This document shows positions 16,967 to 24,761 of a stretch of DNA of 64,000 nt, in pieces. The DNA comes from Methylobacterium sp. Leaf117. Lineage in GTDB: Bacteria; Pseudomonadota; Alphaproteobacteria; Rhizobiales; Beijerinckiaceae. Under the pieces are notes generated by a model. It ran no database searches and had not been told where the DNA came from. It saw only the letters and a program-made list of their open reading frames with translations. The stretch is from contig NZ_LMNL01000001.1 in assembly GCF_001422985.1 (NCBI RefSeq), positions 505,151 to 569,150 on the forward strand. Reading direction: 5' to 3'. Position 1 is the first letter of the stretch; each line of letters starts with the position of its first letter. Made by a program: the position numbers and the translations under genes.

Positions 16967-18038
16967 AGCCGTTCGGTACGCCCCGGTGCGGGCGCCGCTT
17001 TGGGCGATTCCGCACGCGGATGCGACCGACCACGCCGCCTGCCTGGCCGCGATCCGGACAGGCTCGCGCAGCTTCTTCGCCGCCTCAGCCCTGCTGCCGG
17101 CCCGGGTGCGCCGCCCGGCCTACGGGCTCTATGCCTTCTGCCGCCTCTCCGACGATGCCGTCGACGACGCACAGGCTCGCGACCGGCCGGCGGCCCTGGC
17201 CCGCCTCGCCGCGCGCCTCGCCCGCATCTACGACGAAGCCCCCAGCGACGCTCCAGCCGACCGGGCGATGGCCGATCTGGTCGCGGCCCATCATCTGCCG
17301 CAGGCCTTGCCCGGCGCGCTGATCGAAGGATTGGCGTGGGATGCGCAGGGGCGTCGATACGAGACCCTGTCGGACCTGACCGCCTACGCGGCGCGGGTCG
17401 CCGGCAGCGTCGGCGCGATGATGACCGTGCTGATGGGCGTGCGCGACGCCGTCGTGCTCGCCCGGGCCTGCGACCTCGGCGTCGCCATGCAGTTCACCAA
17501 CATCGCCCGGGACATCGGCGAGGATGCCCGGGCGGGACGGCTCTACCTGCCGCTCTCCTGGATGCGGGAGGTCGGCCTCGACCCGGACGCGTTCCTCGCC
17601 GATCCCGTCGCGAGCCCCGCCCTCCAGGCCCTGGTCGCACGCCTGCTCGCCGTCGCGGATGCGCTCTACGCCCGGGCCGAGGCCGGCATCCCCGGATTGC
17701 CCCTCGGCTGCCGGCCCGCCATTCGCGCCGCCCGCCTGATCTACGCCGAGATCGGCCGGGACCTGGAAAGGGGCGACCTCGACTCCGTCGCCATCCGCGC
17801 CCGGGTGCCCGGCCGGCGCAAGGCCGTCCTGATGGCCCGCGCCCTGCTGCCGCTGGCGTCCATCCCCGATCATACGGCCCCGCCACTCGCCGAAACCGCC
17901 TTCCTGGTGGAGGCCGTCGCGGCCCAGCCCGTGCCAGTGCCGCCGGCCTGGTGGAACGTGCCCGGTCAGGTCGCCCGGGTCCTCGATCTGATCGAGACCC
18001 TGCGGGAGCGCGAGGGCGCGGTGCCGGTCGGCCCGTGA
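16947..18038 (+). CDS. crtB: Phytoene synthase CrtB
   Basis: This 363-aa trans-isoprenyl synthase condenses two geranylgeranyl-PP molecules into phytoene. Both Mg-binding aspartate motifs are visible: YAFCRLSDDAVDDAQ near residues 60-75 and QFTNIARDIGEDARAGRLYL further on. The RTGSRSFFAASALLPARVR segment is also characteristic. The start ATG lies inside the crtI 3' end (20-nt overlap), and its stop overlaps the start of a 55-codon gene (GTGA), so the three form one coupled unit. Confidence 0.95.
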   Translation: MRVSTLEAVRYAPVRAPLWAIPHADATDHAACLAAIRTGSRSFFAASALLPARVRRPAYGLYAFCRLSDDAVDDAQARDRPAALARLAARLARIYDEAPSDAPADRAMADLVAAHHLPQALPGALIEGLAWDAQGRRYETLSDLTAYAARVAGSVGAMMTVLMGVRDAVVLARACDLGVAMQFTNIARDIGEDARAGRLYLPLSWMREVGLDPDAFLADPVASPALQALVARLLAVADALYARAEAGIPGLPLGCRPAIRAARLIYAEIGRDLERGDLDSVAIRARVPGRRKAVLMARALLPLASIPDHTAPPLAETAFLVEAVAAQPVPVPPAWWNVPGQVARVLDLIETLREREGAVPVGP

Positions 18039-18202
18039 GCGACCCGCTCTTTGCCGTCTTCGATATCGGGCTGGTCTTCGCCCTCGCCCTCGGGCTGGCG
18101 ATCTGGCAGCTCGTAGTCCTGAAGCGCAGCATTCGGCGCGACCGTGCCGCCGCCCTGGAGAAGGCGGAGGCGTCTGAGCGGTCTGGAGACCGTTCAGACT
18201 GA
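18035..18202 (+). CDS. 55-aa single-span membrane protein coupled to crtB
   Basis: The GTG at 18035 overlaps the crtB TGA (GTGA). The product begins VSDPLFAVFDIGLVFALALG, continues LAIWQLVVLKRS as one clear membrane span, and ends in a charged RRDRAAALEKAEASERS-type tail. Translational coupling, the tidy N-out/C-in layout and the position in a carotenoid operon argue for a real gene. I do not recognise a named family; small conserved membrane proteins near crtB occur in some phototrophs. It could anchor or scaffold carotenoid enzymes at the membrane, which is inference. It converges on crtC with 7 nt between the stops. Confidence 0.6.
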   Translation: MSDPLFAVFDIGLVFALALGLAIWQLVVLKRSIRRDRAAALEKAEASERSGDRSD

Positions 18203-18209
18203 CCGGCGA

Positions 18210-19109
18210 TCACCCCACCCGGCGCGGCATCCGGAACGGCAGCATCAGGCGAACCAGCGGATTCGCGTATCGCCTGAGGGACAGGCTCTCGTGCATCGGC
18301 CGGACCGCCTCGCCGCGTAGAGTCGTGCTGAGCTGCGAGCGGGCATAGAACGGCGTGTCCTCAAAGGTCCGCACAATGTCGGCGCGGCCGTCGTCGCTGC
18401 GGGTCTGCCGCGGCATGCGCCAGACCCGCGTCGCCGGAAGCTCGGCGCGCGGGGGCGGATCGATGTCCCGGGGTGTCCCATCGGCGGTAAAGCACAGGGT
18501 CAGGTCCTGGCGCGAGCCGTCGCGGCGATGCACGTCGTACAGGATCGCCGCCCCGGCCTGAAGGTCCGCCCGGCACCAGGTCCAATCGCGAAACGCCGCT
18601 TCCAGGGACGTGTCGCCGTGGTTCGTGTCGAAATAGGCCGTGCCGCGCCAGTTCAGATCAGGCTCGGTGAGGGCGACCTCGACCGGGGAGGACGGCGCCA
18701 TCGGCCACCAGCGGTGCTGGCCCGCGGCGTCGAGGTGATGCGGCCCGGGCGTGATGCCGCCGGGTCGCAGCCGCACGGTGCCGCGCACCCGCTTGGGAAT
18801 CGGCGCCGTCACCTCGTCGATCCGGATGGTCAGCGTCGTGCCATCCCACGACAGCCCGCTCGGGCCGATCGCGATGTGGTCGGCATCGCGCGTGAGGCTG
18901 GCGCGCCCCCGCTCGGTCATGCAGAAGCGGTTGGCTCGTTCGCCGTAGAGCACCACGTTGACGGCGCAGTGGTCGAAGGGATCGCGCGTCGGGTCCCAGG
19001 CGTAGTAGGGCGAGAACACGCTGCCGATGAAGGCGATGATGGTCAAACCCTGTCGCCCGTCCGCGCTCAGGGCGTCGACGTACCACCAGACGTAGCCGTC
19101 GCGATCCAC
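18210..19109 (-). CDS. crtC: Carotenoid 1,2-hydratase CrtC
   Basis: CrtC adds water across the terminal C-1,2 bond of neurosporene or lycopene on the way to spirilloxanthin. Diagnostic sequence is GYVWWYVDALSADGRQGLTI, FIGSVFSPYYAWDPTRDP, DHCAVNVVLYGERANRFC and the C-terminal DTPFYARSQLSTTLRGE with YANPLVRLMLPFRMPRR. The start is uncertain. The only start codon near the expected N-terminus is GTG 19109 (299 aa), which overlaps the crtD 3' end by 43 nt and has no ribosome binding site. Family-like sequence (PDWRPRFDTR) extends several residues further upstream. It is transcribed leftward after crtD. Confidence 0.88.
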   Translation of the reverse strand: MDRDGYVWWYVDALSADGRQGLTIIAFIGSVFSPYYAWDPTRDPFDHCAVNVVLYGERANRFCMTERGRASLTRDADHIAIGPSGLSWDGTTLTIRIDEVTAPIPKRVRGTVRLRPGGITPGPHHLDAAGQHRWWPMAPSSPVEVALTEPDLNWRGTAYFDTNHGDTSLEAAFRDWTWCRADLQAGAAILYDVHRRDGSRQDLTLCFTADGTPRDIDPPPRAELPATRVWRMPRQTRSDDGRADIVRTFEDTPFYARSQLSTTLRGEAVRPMHESLSLRRYANPLVRLMLPFRMPRRVG

Positions 19110-20590
19110 CCGCGTATCGAAGCGCGGGCGCCAGTCCGGTCCCGCAGCAGGCTGTCCGCCGCGATCCGCCCGGATTGCGCCGCCATCGGCACCCCCGGCC
19201 CCGGGTGGATGCTCCCCCCGGCGAGGTACAGGCCCGGGATCCGGGTGCGAGCTCCCGGCCGCTTGAACGACGCCATCCAGCCGTGGGAGGCTCGGCCGTA
19301 GAGAGCCCCCGCCGTCCCCGGAAACAGCCGCGCGAAATCCGCCGGTCCCGTCGTCACCGGCTCCGCCGTTTCCGCGAGGGTCAGGCCGCTCGCGCCGAGG
19401 CGCCGCCGCATCGTGGTCACGCATGTCTCGATCTCCGAGGGGCCGATGGGCCGGGCAGGGGCATTGACGAGGCAGAGGAGGCGCTCGGGCCGGTCGGACG
19501 GAGCGGCGCGGTCGGATCGATCCTGCGCGCAGACATAGACGGTGGGGTCGTCCGGCAGGTGCCCGGCGCGGATGCGGGCGAACTCGGCCGCGTAATCGCC
19601 GGAGAAGAACACCGTGTGCCGGGCGAGCGGGAAACCGTTGGTCCGCGCCTGGAGGCACAGGGTGACCGCCGAGAGCGAACGATCGCCGGCCGGTACCGCG
19701 TCGGCGGCGCGGGCGGCCTCGCGCCCGAGAAGCCCGTCGGCCAGGGCCGCGACGTCGGCGTTGCAGACCACCGCATCCGCCGCCAGCCGCTCGCCGTCAT
19801 CGAGGTCGACCCCGACCACGCGACCGCCCTGGACGGCGATTGAGCGCACCGAGGTTTCGTAGCGGAAGCGCGCGCCCCGGTCGGCGGCGAGATCCGCGAC
19901 CACGGCGGCCAGCCGGCTGAGGCCGCCGCCGACGTGCCAGACCCCCTGGCTTTCCACATGCGCCACCAGCATCAGGGTGGCGGGCGCCGCGAAGGGCGAC
20001 GAGCCGCAATAGGTCGCGTAGCGCCCGAACAGCTGCCGCAGGCGCGGATCGGCGAAGTAGTCGCCGAGCGCGCTCCACAGGGTGGTGAAGGGTTGGATGC
20101 GCCAGAGGTCGCCGAGGCCCGAGAGCCCGGCCTGTCGCGTCAGGTCGATCGGGCTCGGGCGCTCGCCCCGGATGAACGGTCGCTCCAAGGTGGCGTAGAC
20201 CTCGGCGGCCCGGGCGCGGAAGCGGCGATACCCGTCCCGCTCCCGCGCCCCGGCGAAGGTGGCAATCGCCGCCTCGGAGGCCTCGGGATCGGCATGGAGG
20301 TCGAGCTGCTCGTCCGGCCCCCAGGCGTGTCGCGCCAGGATGCCGGCCGGTTCCAGACGCACATGGGGGGCGAGATCCGCACCGCATTCGGCGAAGATCT
20401 CCTCGAACACCCACCGCATGGTGAAGACCGTAGGGCCGGCATCGACGGCCGTTCCCCCGACCGGGACCCGCCGCATCTTGCCGCCGGGATGAACGGCCTG
20501 CTCGATCACCGTCACGTCGAGCCCGGCATGGGCCAGCCGCAGGGCCGCCACCAAACCTCCGATGCCGGCTCCGATGATCACGACCTTCAC
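19067..20590 (-). CDS. crtD: Carotenoid 3,4-desaturase CrtD
   Basis: This FAD-dependent desaturase, a CrtI relative of about 507 aa, introduces the C-3,4 double bond in the spirilloxanthin pathway. It starts with VVIIGAGIGGLVAALRLAHA, has VDAGPTVFTMRWVFEEIF, and ends with the CrtI/CrtD signature LYLAGGSIHPGPGVPMAAQS. Two GTG starts are possible. I chose 20590 because GGGAGAGG lies 5 nt upstream; 20608 would add six residues. The gene is divergent from crtE, with a PpsR-type operator in the shared promoter region, and crtC follows. Confidence 0.94.
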   Translation of the reverse strand: MKVVIIGAGIGGLVAALRLAHAGLDVTVIEQAVHPGGKMRRVPVGGTAVDAGPTVFTMRWVFEEIFAECGADLAPHVRLEPAGILARHAWGPDEQLDLHADPEASEAAIATFAGARERDGYRRFRARAAEVYATLERPFIRGERPSPIDLTRQAGLSGLGDLWRIQPFTTLWSALGDYFADPRLRQLFGRYATYCGSSPFAAPATLMLVAHVESQGVWHVGGGLSRLAAVVADLAADRGARFRYETSVRSIAVQGGRVVGVDLDDGERLAADAVVCNADVAALADGLLGREAARAADAVPAGDRSLSAVTLCLQARTNGFPLARHTVFFSGDYAAEFARIRAGHLPDDPTVYVCAQDRSDRAAPSDRPERLLCLVNAPARPIGPSEIETCVTTMRRRLGASGLTLAETAEPVTTGPADFARLFPGTAGALYGRASHGWMASFKRPGARTRIPGLYLAGGSIHPGPGVPMAAQSGRIAADSLLRDRTGARASIRGWIATATSGGTSTP

Positions 20591-20627
20591 GTGCGCCTCT
20601 CCCGTCACACCGATCGACCTTGACGAG

Positions 20628-20645
20628 TGTCAATAAATACTGACA
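20628..20645. promoter_or_regulatory. PpsR/CrtJ-type operator between crtD and crtE
   Basis: TGTCAATAAATACTGACA is a perfect TGTC-N10-GACA palindrome midway in the 95-nt divergent crtD/crtE region. One bound repressor could control both directions. Further half-sites (TGACA) lie at 20667-20671. Confidence 0.85.
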
Positions 20646-20685
20646 CTTTGTTTTAGCAAGAACAAGTGACAGGGAGAGACGGGTC

Positions 20686-21555
20686 ATGGACGCCAACCGT
20701 CGCATCGAGCAGGCCCTCGACGCCGCCGTCGCCCATCTGGAAGCGCCCGGCGCCCCGCCGCGCCTGGCCGAGTCGATCCGTTATGCGGTCTTCCCGGGCG
20801 GGCACCGCATTCGTCCGCGCCTGTGCCTCTCGGTGGCCCGTGCCTGTGGCGACGACGATCCGGCGGCTTCGGACGCGGCGGCGGCGGCGATCGAACTCTT
20901 GCACTGCGCATCCCTGGTGCATGACGATCTGCCCTGCTTCGACGACGCGCCCCTGCGGCGCGGGCAGGCCTCGGTCCACGCAGCCTTCGGCGAGCCCCTG
21001 GCGGTACTGACCGGCGACGCCCTCATCGTCTCCGCCTTCGAGACGCTGGCTCGCGGCGCGGCGCGCAGTCCGAAGCGCTTGGCGGCCCTGGTCGGGCTCG
21101 TCGCCCGCGCCGCCGGCTCCCCCGCCGGCATCGCCGCCGGACAGGCCTGGGAATCGGAACCGAACGTGGCGCTCACGGAATATCAGCAGGCCAAGACCGG
21201 AGCCCTGTTCGCGGCCGCGACCGTGACGGGCGCCGCCGCCGCCGGTGCGGCATCCCTGCCGTGGCGGCTCCTCGGAGAATGCCTCGGCGAGGCCTATCAG
21301 GTTGCCGACGACCTGCGCGACGTCGCCTGCCGCCAGGAGGAGGTCGGCAAGCCGGTGGGGCGTGATTCGACCCTCGGTCGGCCGAATGCAGCAGCGCTGC
21401 TCGGCATGAGCGGCGCGCTGGCCCGGTTGAAGCGCCTCGTCCGCGAGGCCGTCGACGTCATACCGGATTGCCCCGGTGCCGACATCCTGCGGGCGGAGAT
21501 CGTGGCGCAGACGCGGTTGTTCCTGCCGGCAAGCCTGGCGCGGGAACTCGCCTGA
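20686..21555 (+). CDS. crtE: Geranylgeranyl diphosphate synthase CrtE
   Basis: This 289-aa polyprenyl synthase makes geranylgeranyl-PP for phytoene synthesis and bacteriochlorophyll esterification. It has the first Asp-rich motif in SLVHDDLPCFDDAPLRRG, the second as YQVADDLRDV, and FPGGHRIRPRLCLSVA near the N-terminus. ATG 20686 follows AGGGAGAG at good spacing. A 1-nt gap separates it from crtF. The gene is expressed from the PpsR-controlled divergent promoter shared with crtD. Confidence 0.95.
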   Translation: MDANRRIEQALDAAVAHLEAPGAPPRLAESIRYAVFPGGHRIRPRLCLSVARACGDDDPAASDAAAAAIELLHCASLVHDDLPCFDDAPLRRGQASVHAAFGEPLAVLTGDALIVSAFETLARGAARSPKRLAALVGLVARAAGSPAGIAAGQAWESEPNVALTEYQQAKTGALFAAATVTGAAAAGAASLPWRLLGECLGEAYQVADDLRDVACRQEEVGKPVGRDSTLGRPNAAALLGMSGALARLKRLVREAVDVIPDCPGADILRAEIVAQTRLFLPASLARELA

Positions 21556-21556
21556 C

Positions 21557-22708
21557 GTGGCCGGCAGTGCGACGGCCGGGGCGCCGCCCACGCTCCGCCC
21601 CCGCGGCGGGCGGTCCCGCTGGTACACGCTCAGAGCCCGCATCATCGCCGATCCGCGATTCCAGCGCTGGGCCGCCGGCTTTCCGCTGACCCGACGCATC
21701 GCGCGGTCGAACACCCGGGCGCTGTTCGATCTGTGCGCGGGCTTCACCTACTCGCAGACGCTGTTTGCCTGTCTGAAGCTCGATCTCTTCGCGCTGCTCG
21801 CCGAGGGCCCGGTTCCCGCCGATCTCCTGGCAGCCCGGATGGATCTGTCCCGCGAGGCGTCGGCACGCCTCCTCAAGGCGGCCGTTTCGCTCGATCTCAT
21901 CCGGCGCCTTCCGGACGGATGTTTCGTCCTGGCCGATCTCGGGGCGGCGCTGATCGGGAACCCCTCGATCAGCCGCATGATCGAGCATCACGCCCTGCTC
22001 TACGCGGATCTGTCCGATCCGGTCGCACTCCTGCGCGGCGAGAGCGGGCCGACCCGGCTCGCGGGCTACTGGCCGTACGCACGAGGCGATGGAGCCGAGC
22101 TGTCGACGGAGGCCGTGACCCCCTACAGCGCGCTGATGTCGGCCTCGCAGGCGCTGATCGCCGAGGACATCGTCGAGGCCTATCCGTTTCGGCGGCATCG
22201 TTGCCTGCTGGATGTCGGCGGCGGCGAAGGCGCCTTCCTGTCCGCCGCCGCCGCCGCAGCGCCCGACCTCGCGCTCAGGCTGTTCGATCTGCCCGAAGTG
22301 GCACGGCGCGCCGCGGCGCAATTCGCCCGCTCGGGCCTCGCCGACCGGGCTCAAGCCGTCGGCGGCAGTTTTCTGATCGATCCACTGCCCAAGGGTGCCG
22401 ACGCACTCAGCCTGATCCGCGTCGTGCACGACCACGACGACGCGACGGTGCGAGGGCTGTTGCGAGCGGCCTGGACGGCGCTGCCGCCCGGCGGACGCCT
22501 GGTGCTGGCCGAGCCGATGAGCGGCACCGCCGGGGCCGAGCCGATCACCGATGCGTATTTCGGCTTCTACCTGCTGGCGATGGGGAGCGGTCACTGCCGC
22601 ACCGCTGCGGAACTGACCGCGCTGCTGGCCGAAGCGGGGTTTCAGCGTATCCGCGAGGTCGCGACCCGGCGCCCGCTCCTGACCCGCATGCTGGTGTCCA
22701 CCCGTTAA
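21557..22708 (+). CDS. crtF: Hydroxyneurosporene/demethylspheroidene O-methyltransferase CrtF
   Basis: CrtF methylates the 1-hydroxyl group introduced by CrtC, using SAM. The 383-aa protein has an N-terminal dimerisation/winged-helix region (FDLCAGFTYSQTLFACLKLD, SREASARLLKAAVSLDLIRR) and the SAM-binding glycine loop LLDVGGGEGAFLSAAA. RVVHDHDD and PPGGRLVLAEPM are typical of O-methyltransferases. I chose GTG 21557, one base after the crtE stop, because it gives a normal length for the family and no ATG lies nearby. The 3' end carries a PpsR palindrome overlapping the stop codon, belonging to the bchC promoter. Confidence 0.92.
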   Translation: MAGSATAGAPPTLRPRGGRSRWYTLRARIIADPRFQRWAAGFPLTRRIARSNTRALFDLCAGFTYSQTLFACLKLDLFALLAEGPVPADLLAARMDLSREASARLLKAAVSLDLIRRLPDGCFVLADLGAALIGNPSISRMIEHHALLYADLSDPVALLRGESGPTRLAGYWPYARGDGAELSTEAVTPYSALMSASQALIAEDIVEAYPFRRHRCLLDVGGGEGAFLSAAAAAAPDLALRLFDLPEVARRAAAQFARSGLADRAQAVGGSFLIDPLPKGADALSLIRVVHDHDDATVRGLLRAAWTALPPGGRLVLAEPMSGTAGAEPITDAYFGFYLLAMGSGHCRTAAELTALLAEAGFQRIREVATRRPLLTRMLVSTR

Positions 22709-22712
22709 GACA
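22695..22712. promoter_or_regulatory. PpsR/CrtJ-type operator, distal bchC site, overlapping the crtF stop
   Basis: TGTCCACCCGTTAAGACA matches TGTC-N10-GACA. It lies 52 nt (start to start) upstream of a second perfect site, an arrangement known to allow cooperative binding of PpsR/CrtJ. It includes the crtF TAA. Confidence 0.78.
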
Positions 22713-22732
22713 CCGAATAACGTAAGTTCTGC

Positions 22733-22760
22733 TTGACGTTCGAAAGTGTCTATCTAGGAT
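22733..22760 (+). promoter_or_regulatory. Candidate sigma-70 promoter of bchC (bchCXYZ-puf)
   Basis: TTGACG (22733-22738) is followed after 16 nt by TAGGAT (22755-22760). The second PpsR palindrome covers the -10 element, as expected for repression. This would be the start of a bchCXYZ-puf superoperonal transcript. Confidence 0.55.
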
Positions 22761-22764
22761 GACA
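22747..22764. promoter_or_regulatory. PpsR/CrtJ-type operator, proximal bchC site
   Basis: TGTCTATCTAGGATGACA is a perfect TGTC-N10-GACA palindrome overlapping the candidate -10 element and lying 55 nt before the bchC start codon. Confidence 0.87.
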
Positions 22765-22819
22765 CATCGAGTTCGAAGCCAAACGGACCGAATCGTCGGA
22801 TGAGGGGAGGGCAGGCTCG

Positions 22820-23755
22820 ATGCAGACGAACGCCGTGCTTCTTCATGCCCCCCGCCGGCTCGACCTCGAAACTCTCGACCTCGATACGCCGACGGCCGCT
22901 GACGCGGTGGTGGCGATCCGGTGGAGCGGAATCAGCACCGGTACCGAGCGCCTGCTCTGGTCCGGGACGATGCCGGCCTTTCCCGGCATGGGGTATCCGC
23001 TGGTGCCCGGCTACGAGTCGGTCGGCGAAGTGGTCGAGGCCGGCGCGGATTCCGGTATCCGGGTCGGACAGACAGTGTTCGTGCCCGGAGCCCGCTGCTT
23101 CGGACCCGTTCGCGGCCTCTTCGGCGGCGCAGCCTCCCATCTGGTCAGTGCCGGCGACCGCCTCGTCCCCATCGATCGGGCCTGGGGCGAGCGCGGAACC
23201 CTGATCGCACTCGCGGCGACCGCCCACCACGCCCTCGCGGGCATCGACCTGACCCGGCCGCTCCTGGTCGTGGGGTACGGCGTGCTCGGGCGACTGGTCG
23301 CCCGCCTCGCCAGGACCCTCGGCGGCGCGCCGCAGGTCTGGGAGATCGATCCGACCCGCCACGCGGGCGCCGACGCCTACGCTGTGAGCACCCCCGAGGC
23401 GGATGCCAGACACGACTACGCCACGATCCTCGATGTCAGCGGCGACGCGAGGATCCTCGATAGCGGGATCGCGCGTCTCGCCCCCGGCGGCGAGATCGTG
23501 CTCGCCGGGTTCTACGAGCGCCGCCTCGGCTTCGATTTCGCGCCCGCCTTCCTGCGCGAAGCCCGCATCCGCGTCGCCGCGCAGTGGCGGCCCGAAGACC
23601 TCGCCGCGACCTTGTCCCTGGTCGAACGCGACCGTCTCTCCCTCGACGGCCTCATCACCCATCGGCGCCCGGCCTCGGACGCTCCGGACGCTTACCGCAC
23701 GGCTTTCGGCGAGCCCGAATGCCTGAAGATGATCCTGGATTGGAGAGCCGCATGA
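22820..23755 (+). CDS. bchC: Bacteriochlorophyllide a dehydrogenase BchC
   Basis: This 311-aa medium-chain dehydrogenase oxidises the C-3 hydroxyethyl group to the acetyl group of bacteriochlorophyll a. It has the family N-terminus LLHAPRRLDLETLDLDTP, SGISTGTERLLWSGTMPAFPG, PLVPGYESVGEVVEAG, and a Rossmann region LLVVGYGVLGRLVARLARTL. ATG 22820 is preceded by GAGGGGAGGG. It is the first gene of bchCXYZ, with two PpsR operators upstream, and its stop overlaps the bchX start (ATGA). Confidence 0.95.
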   Translation: MQTNAVLLHAPRRLDLETLDLDTPTAADAVVAIRWSGISTGTERLLWSGTMPAFPGMGYPLVPGYESVGEVVEAGADSGIRVGQTVFVPGARCFGPVRGLFGGAASHLVSAGDRLVPIDRAWGERGTLIALAATAHHALAGIDLTRPLLVVGYGVLGRLVARLARTLGGAPQVWEIDPTRHAGADAYAVSTPEADARHDYATILDVSGDARILDSGIARLAPGGEIVLAGFYERRLGFDFAPAFLREARIRVAAQWRPEDLAATLSLVERDRLSLDGLITHRRPASDAPDAYRTAFGEPECLKMILDWRAA

Positions 23756-24756
23756 ACATCCAGCTGACGAATCTGCAGCTGAACGGGGCCTCCGAAGCGC
23801 TGCGGGCCGAGGCCGGCATCGAGCCGGACCCCGTTCCGGTGACGGCGACCAAGGAAACACAGATCATCGCGATCTACGGCAAGGGTGGGATCGGCAAGTC
23901 GTTCACCCTGGCAAACCTCAGCTACATGATGGCCCAGCAGGGCAAGAAGGTCCTGCTCATCGGCTGCGACCCCAAGAGCGACACGACCTCGCTTCTGTTC
24001 GGTGGCCGCGCCTGCCCGACGATCATCGAAACTTCGACGAGGAAGAAGCTCGCCGGCGAGCAGGTCGCCATCGGCGATGTCTGCTTCAAGCGCGACGGCG
24101 TCTACGCCATGGAACTCGGCGGCCCCGAGGTCGGGCGCGGCTGCGGTGGGCGCGGCATCATCCACGGCTTCGAATTGCTGGAGAAACTCGGCTTCCACGA
24201 GTGGGGCTTCGACTACGTCCTGCTCGACTTCCTCGGCGATGTGGTCTGCGGCGGTTTCGGCCTGCCGATCGCCCGGGACATGTGCCAGAAGGTCATCGTC
24301 GTCGGCTCGAACGACCTGCAGTCGCTCTATGTGGCCAACAACGTCTGCTCGGCGGTGGAATACTTCCGCAAGCTCGGCGGCAATGTCGGCGTCGGCGGCC
24401 TCGTCATCAACAAGGACGACGGCACCGGTGAGGCGCAGGCCTTCGCCGAGGCGGTCGGCATCCCGGTTCTGGCCTCGATCCCGGCGCATGACGACATCCG
24501 GAAGAAGAGCGCGAACTACGAGATCATCGGCCGGCCCGAGAGCCCCTGGGGCTCGCTCTTCGCCGATCTCGCCCAGAACGTTCACGACGCTGCGGCCAAC
24601 CACCCGACGCCCCTGAGCCAGGACGGCCTGCTCGGCCTGTTCAAGGGCGAAGCGGTCGGCCGGGGCGTCACCCTGGTGCCCGCCACCTTCGAGGACATGT
24701 GCGGCACGACCCAGGTCGTGAAGCCGTCCCTCGAAGTCGTGTACGACGAGGTCTGA
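23752..24756 (+). CDS. bchX: Chlorophyllide a reductase iron protein BchX
   Basis: This 334-aa nitrogenase-Fe-protein homologue donates electrons, with ATP hydrolysis, to BchYZ for reduction of the C-7/C-8 double bond of chlorophyllide a. The P-loop IYGKGGIGKSFT lies at about residues 41-52. The two cysteines that would ligate the bridging [4Fe-4S] cluster are visible as C131 (VGRGCGGRG) and C166 (GDVVCGGFG). ATG 23752 overlaps the bchC stop by 4 nt, so translation is coupled. bchY follows 5 nt downstream. Confidence 0.97.
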   Translation: MNIQLTNLQLNGASEALRAEAGIEPDPVPVTATKETQIIAIYGKGGIGKSFTLANLSYMMAQQGKKVLLIGCDPKSDTTSLLFGGRACPTIIETSTRKKLAGEQVAIGDVCFKRDGVYAMELGGPEVGRGCGGRGIIHGFELLEKLGFHEWGFDYVLLDFLGDVVCGGFGLPIARDMCQKVIVVGSNDLQSLYVANNVCSAVEYFRKLGGNVGVGGLVINKDDGTGEAQAFAEAVGIPVLASIPAHDDIRKKSANYEIIGRPESPWGSLFADLAQNVHDAAANHPTPLSQDGLLGLFKGEAVGRGVTLVPATFEDMCGTTQVVKPSLEVVYDEV

Positions 24757-24761
24757 CGCGC

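Noticed and set aside
17000-18034. Alternate frame running through crtB upstream of the 55-aa gene
   Set aside because: Only the last 55 codons, from GTG 18035, look like a protein; the rest is an Arg/Pro-rich out-of-frame reading of crtB.
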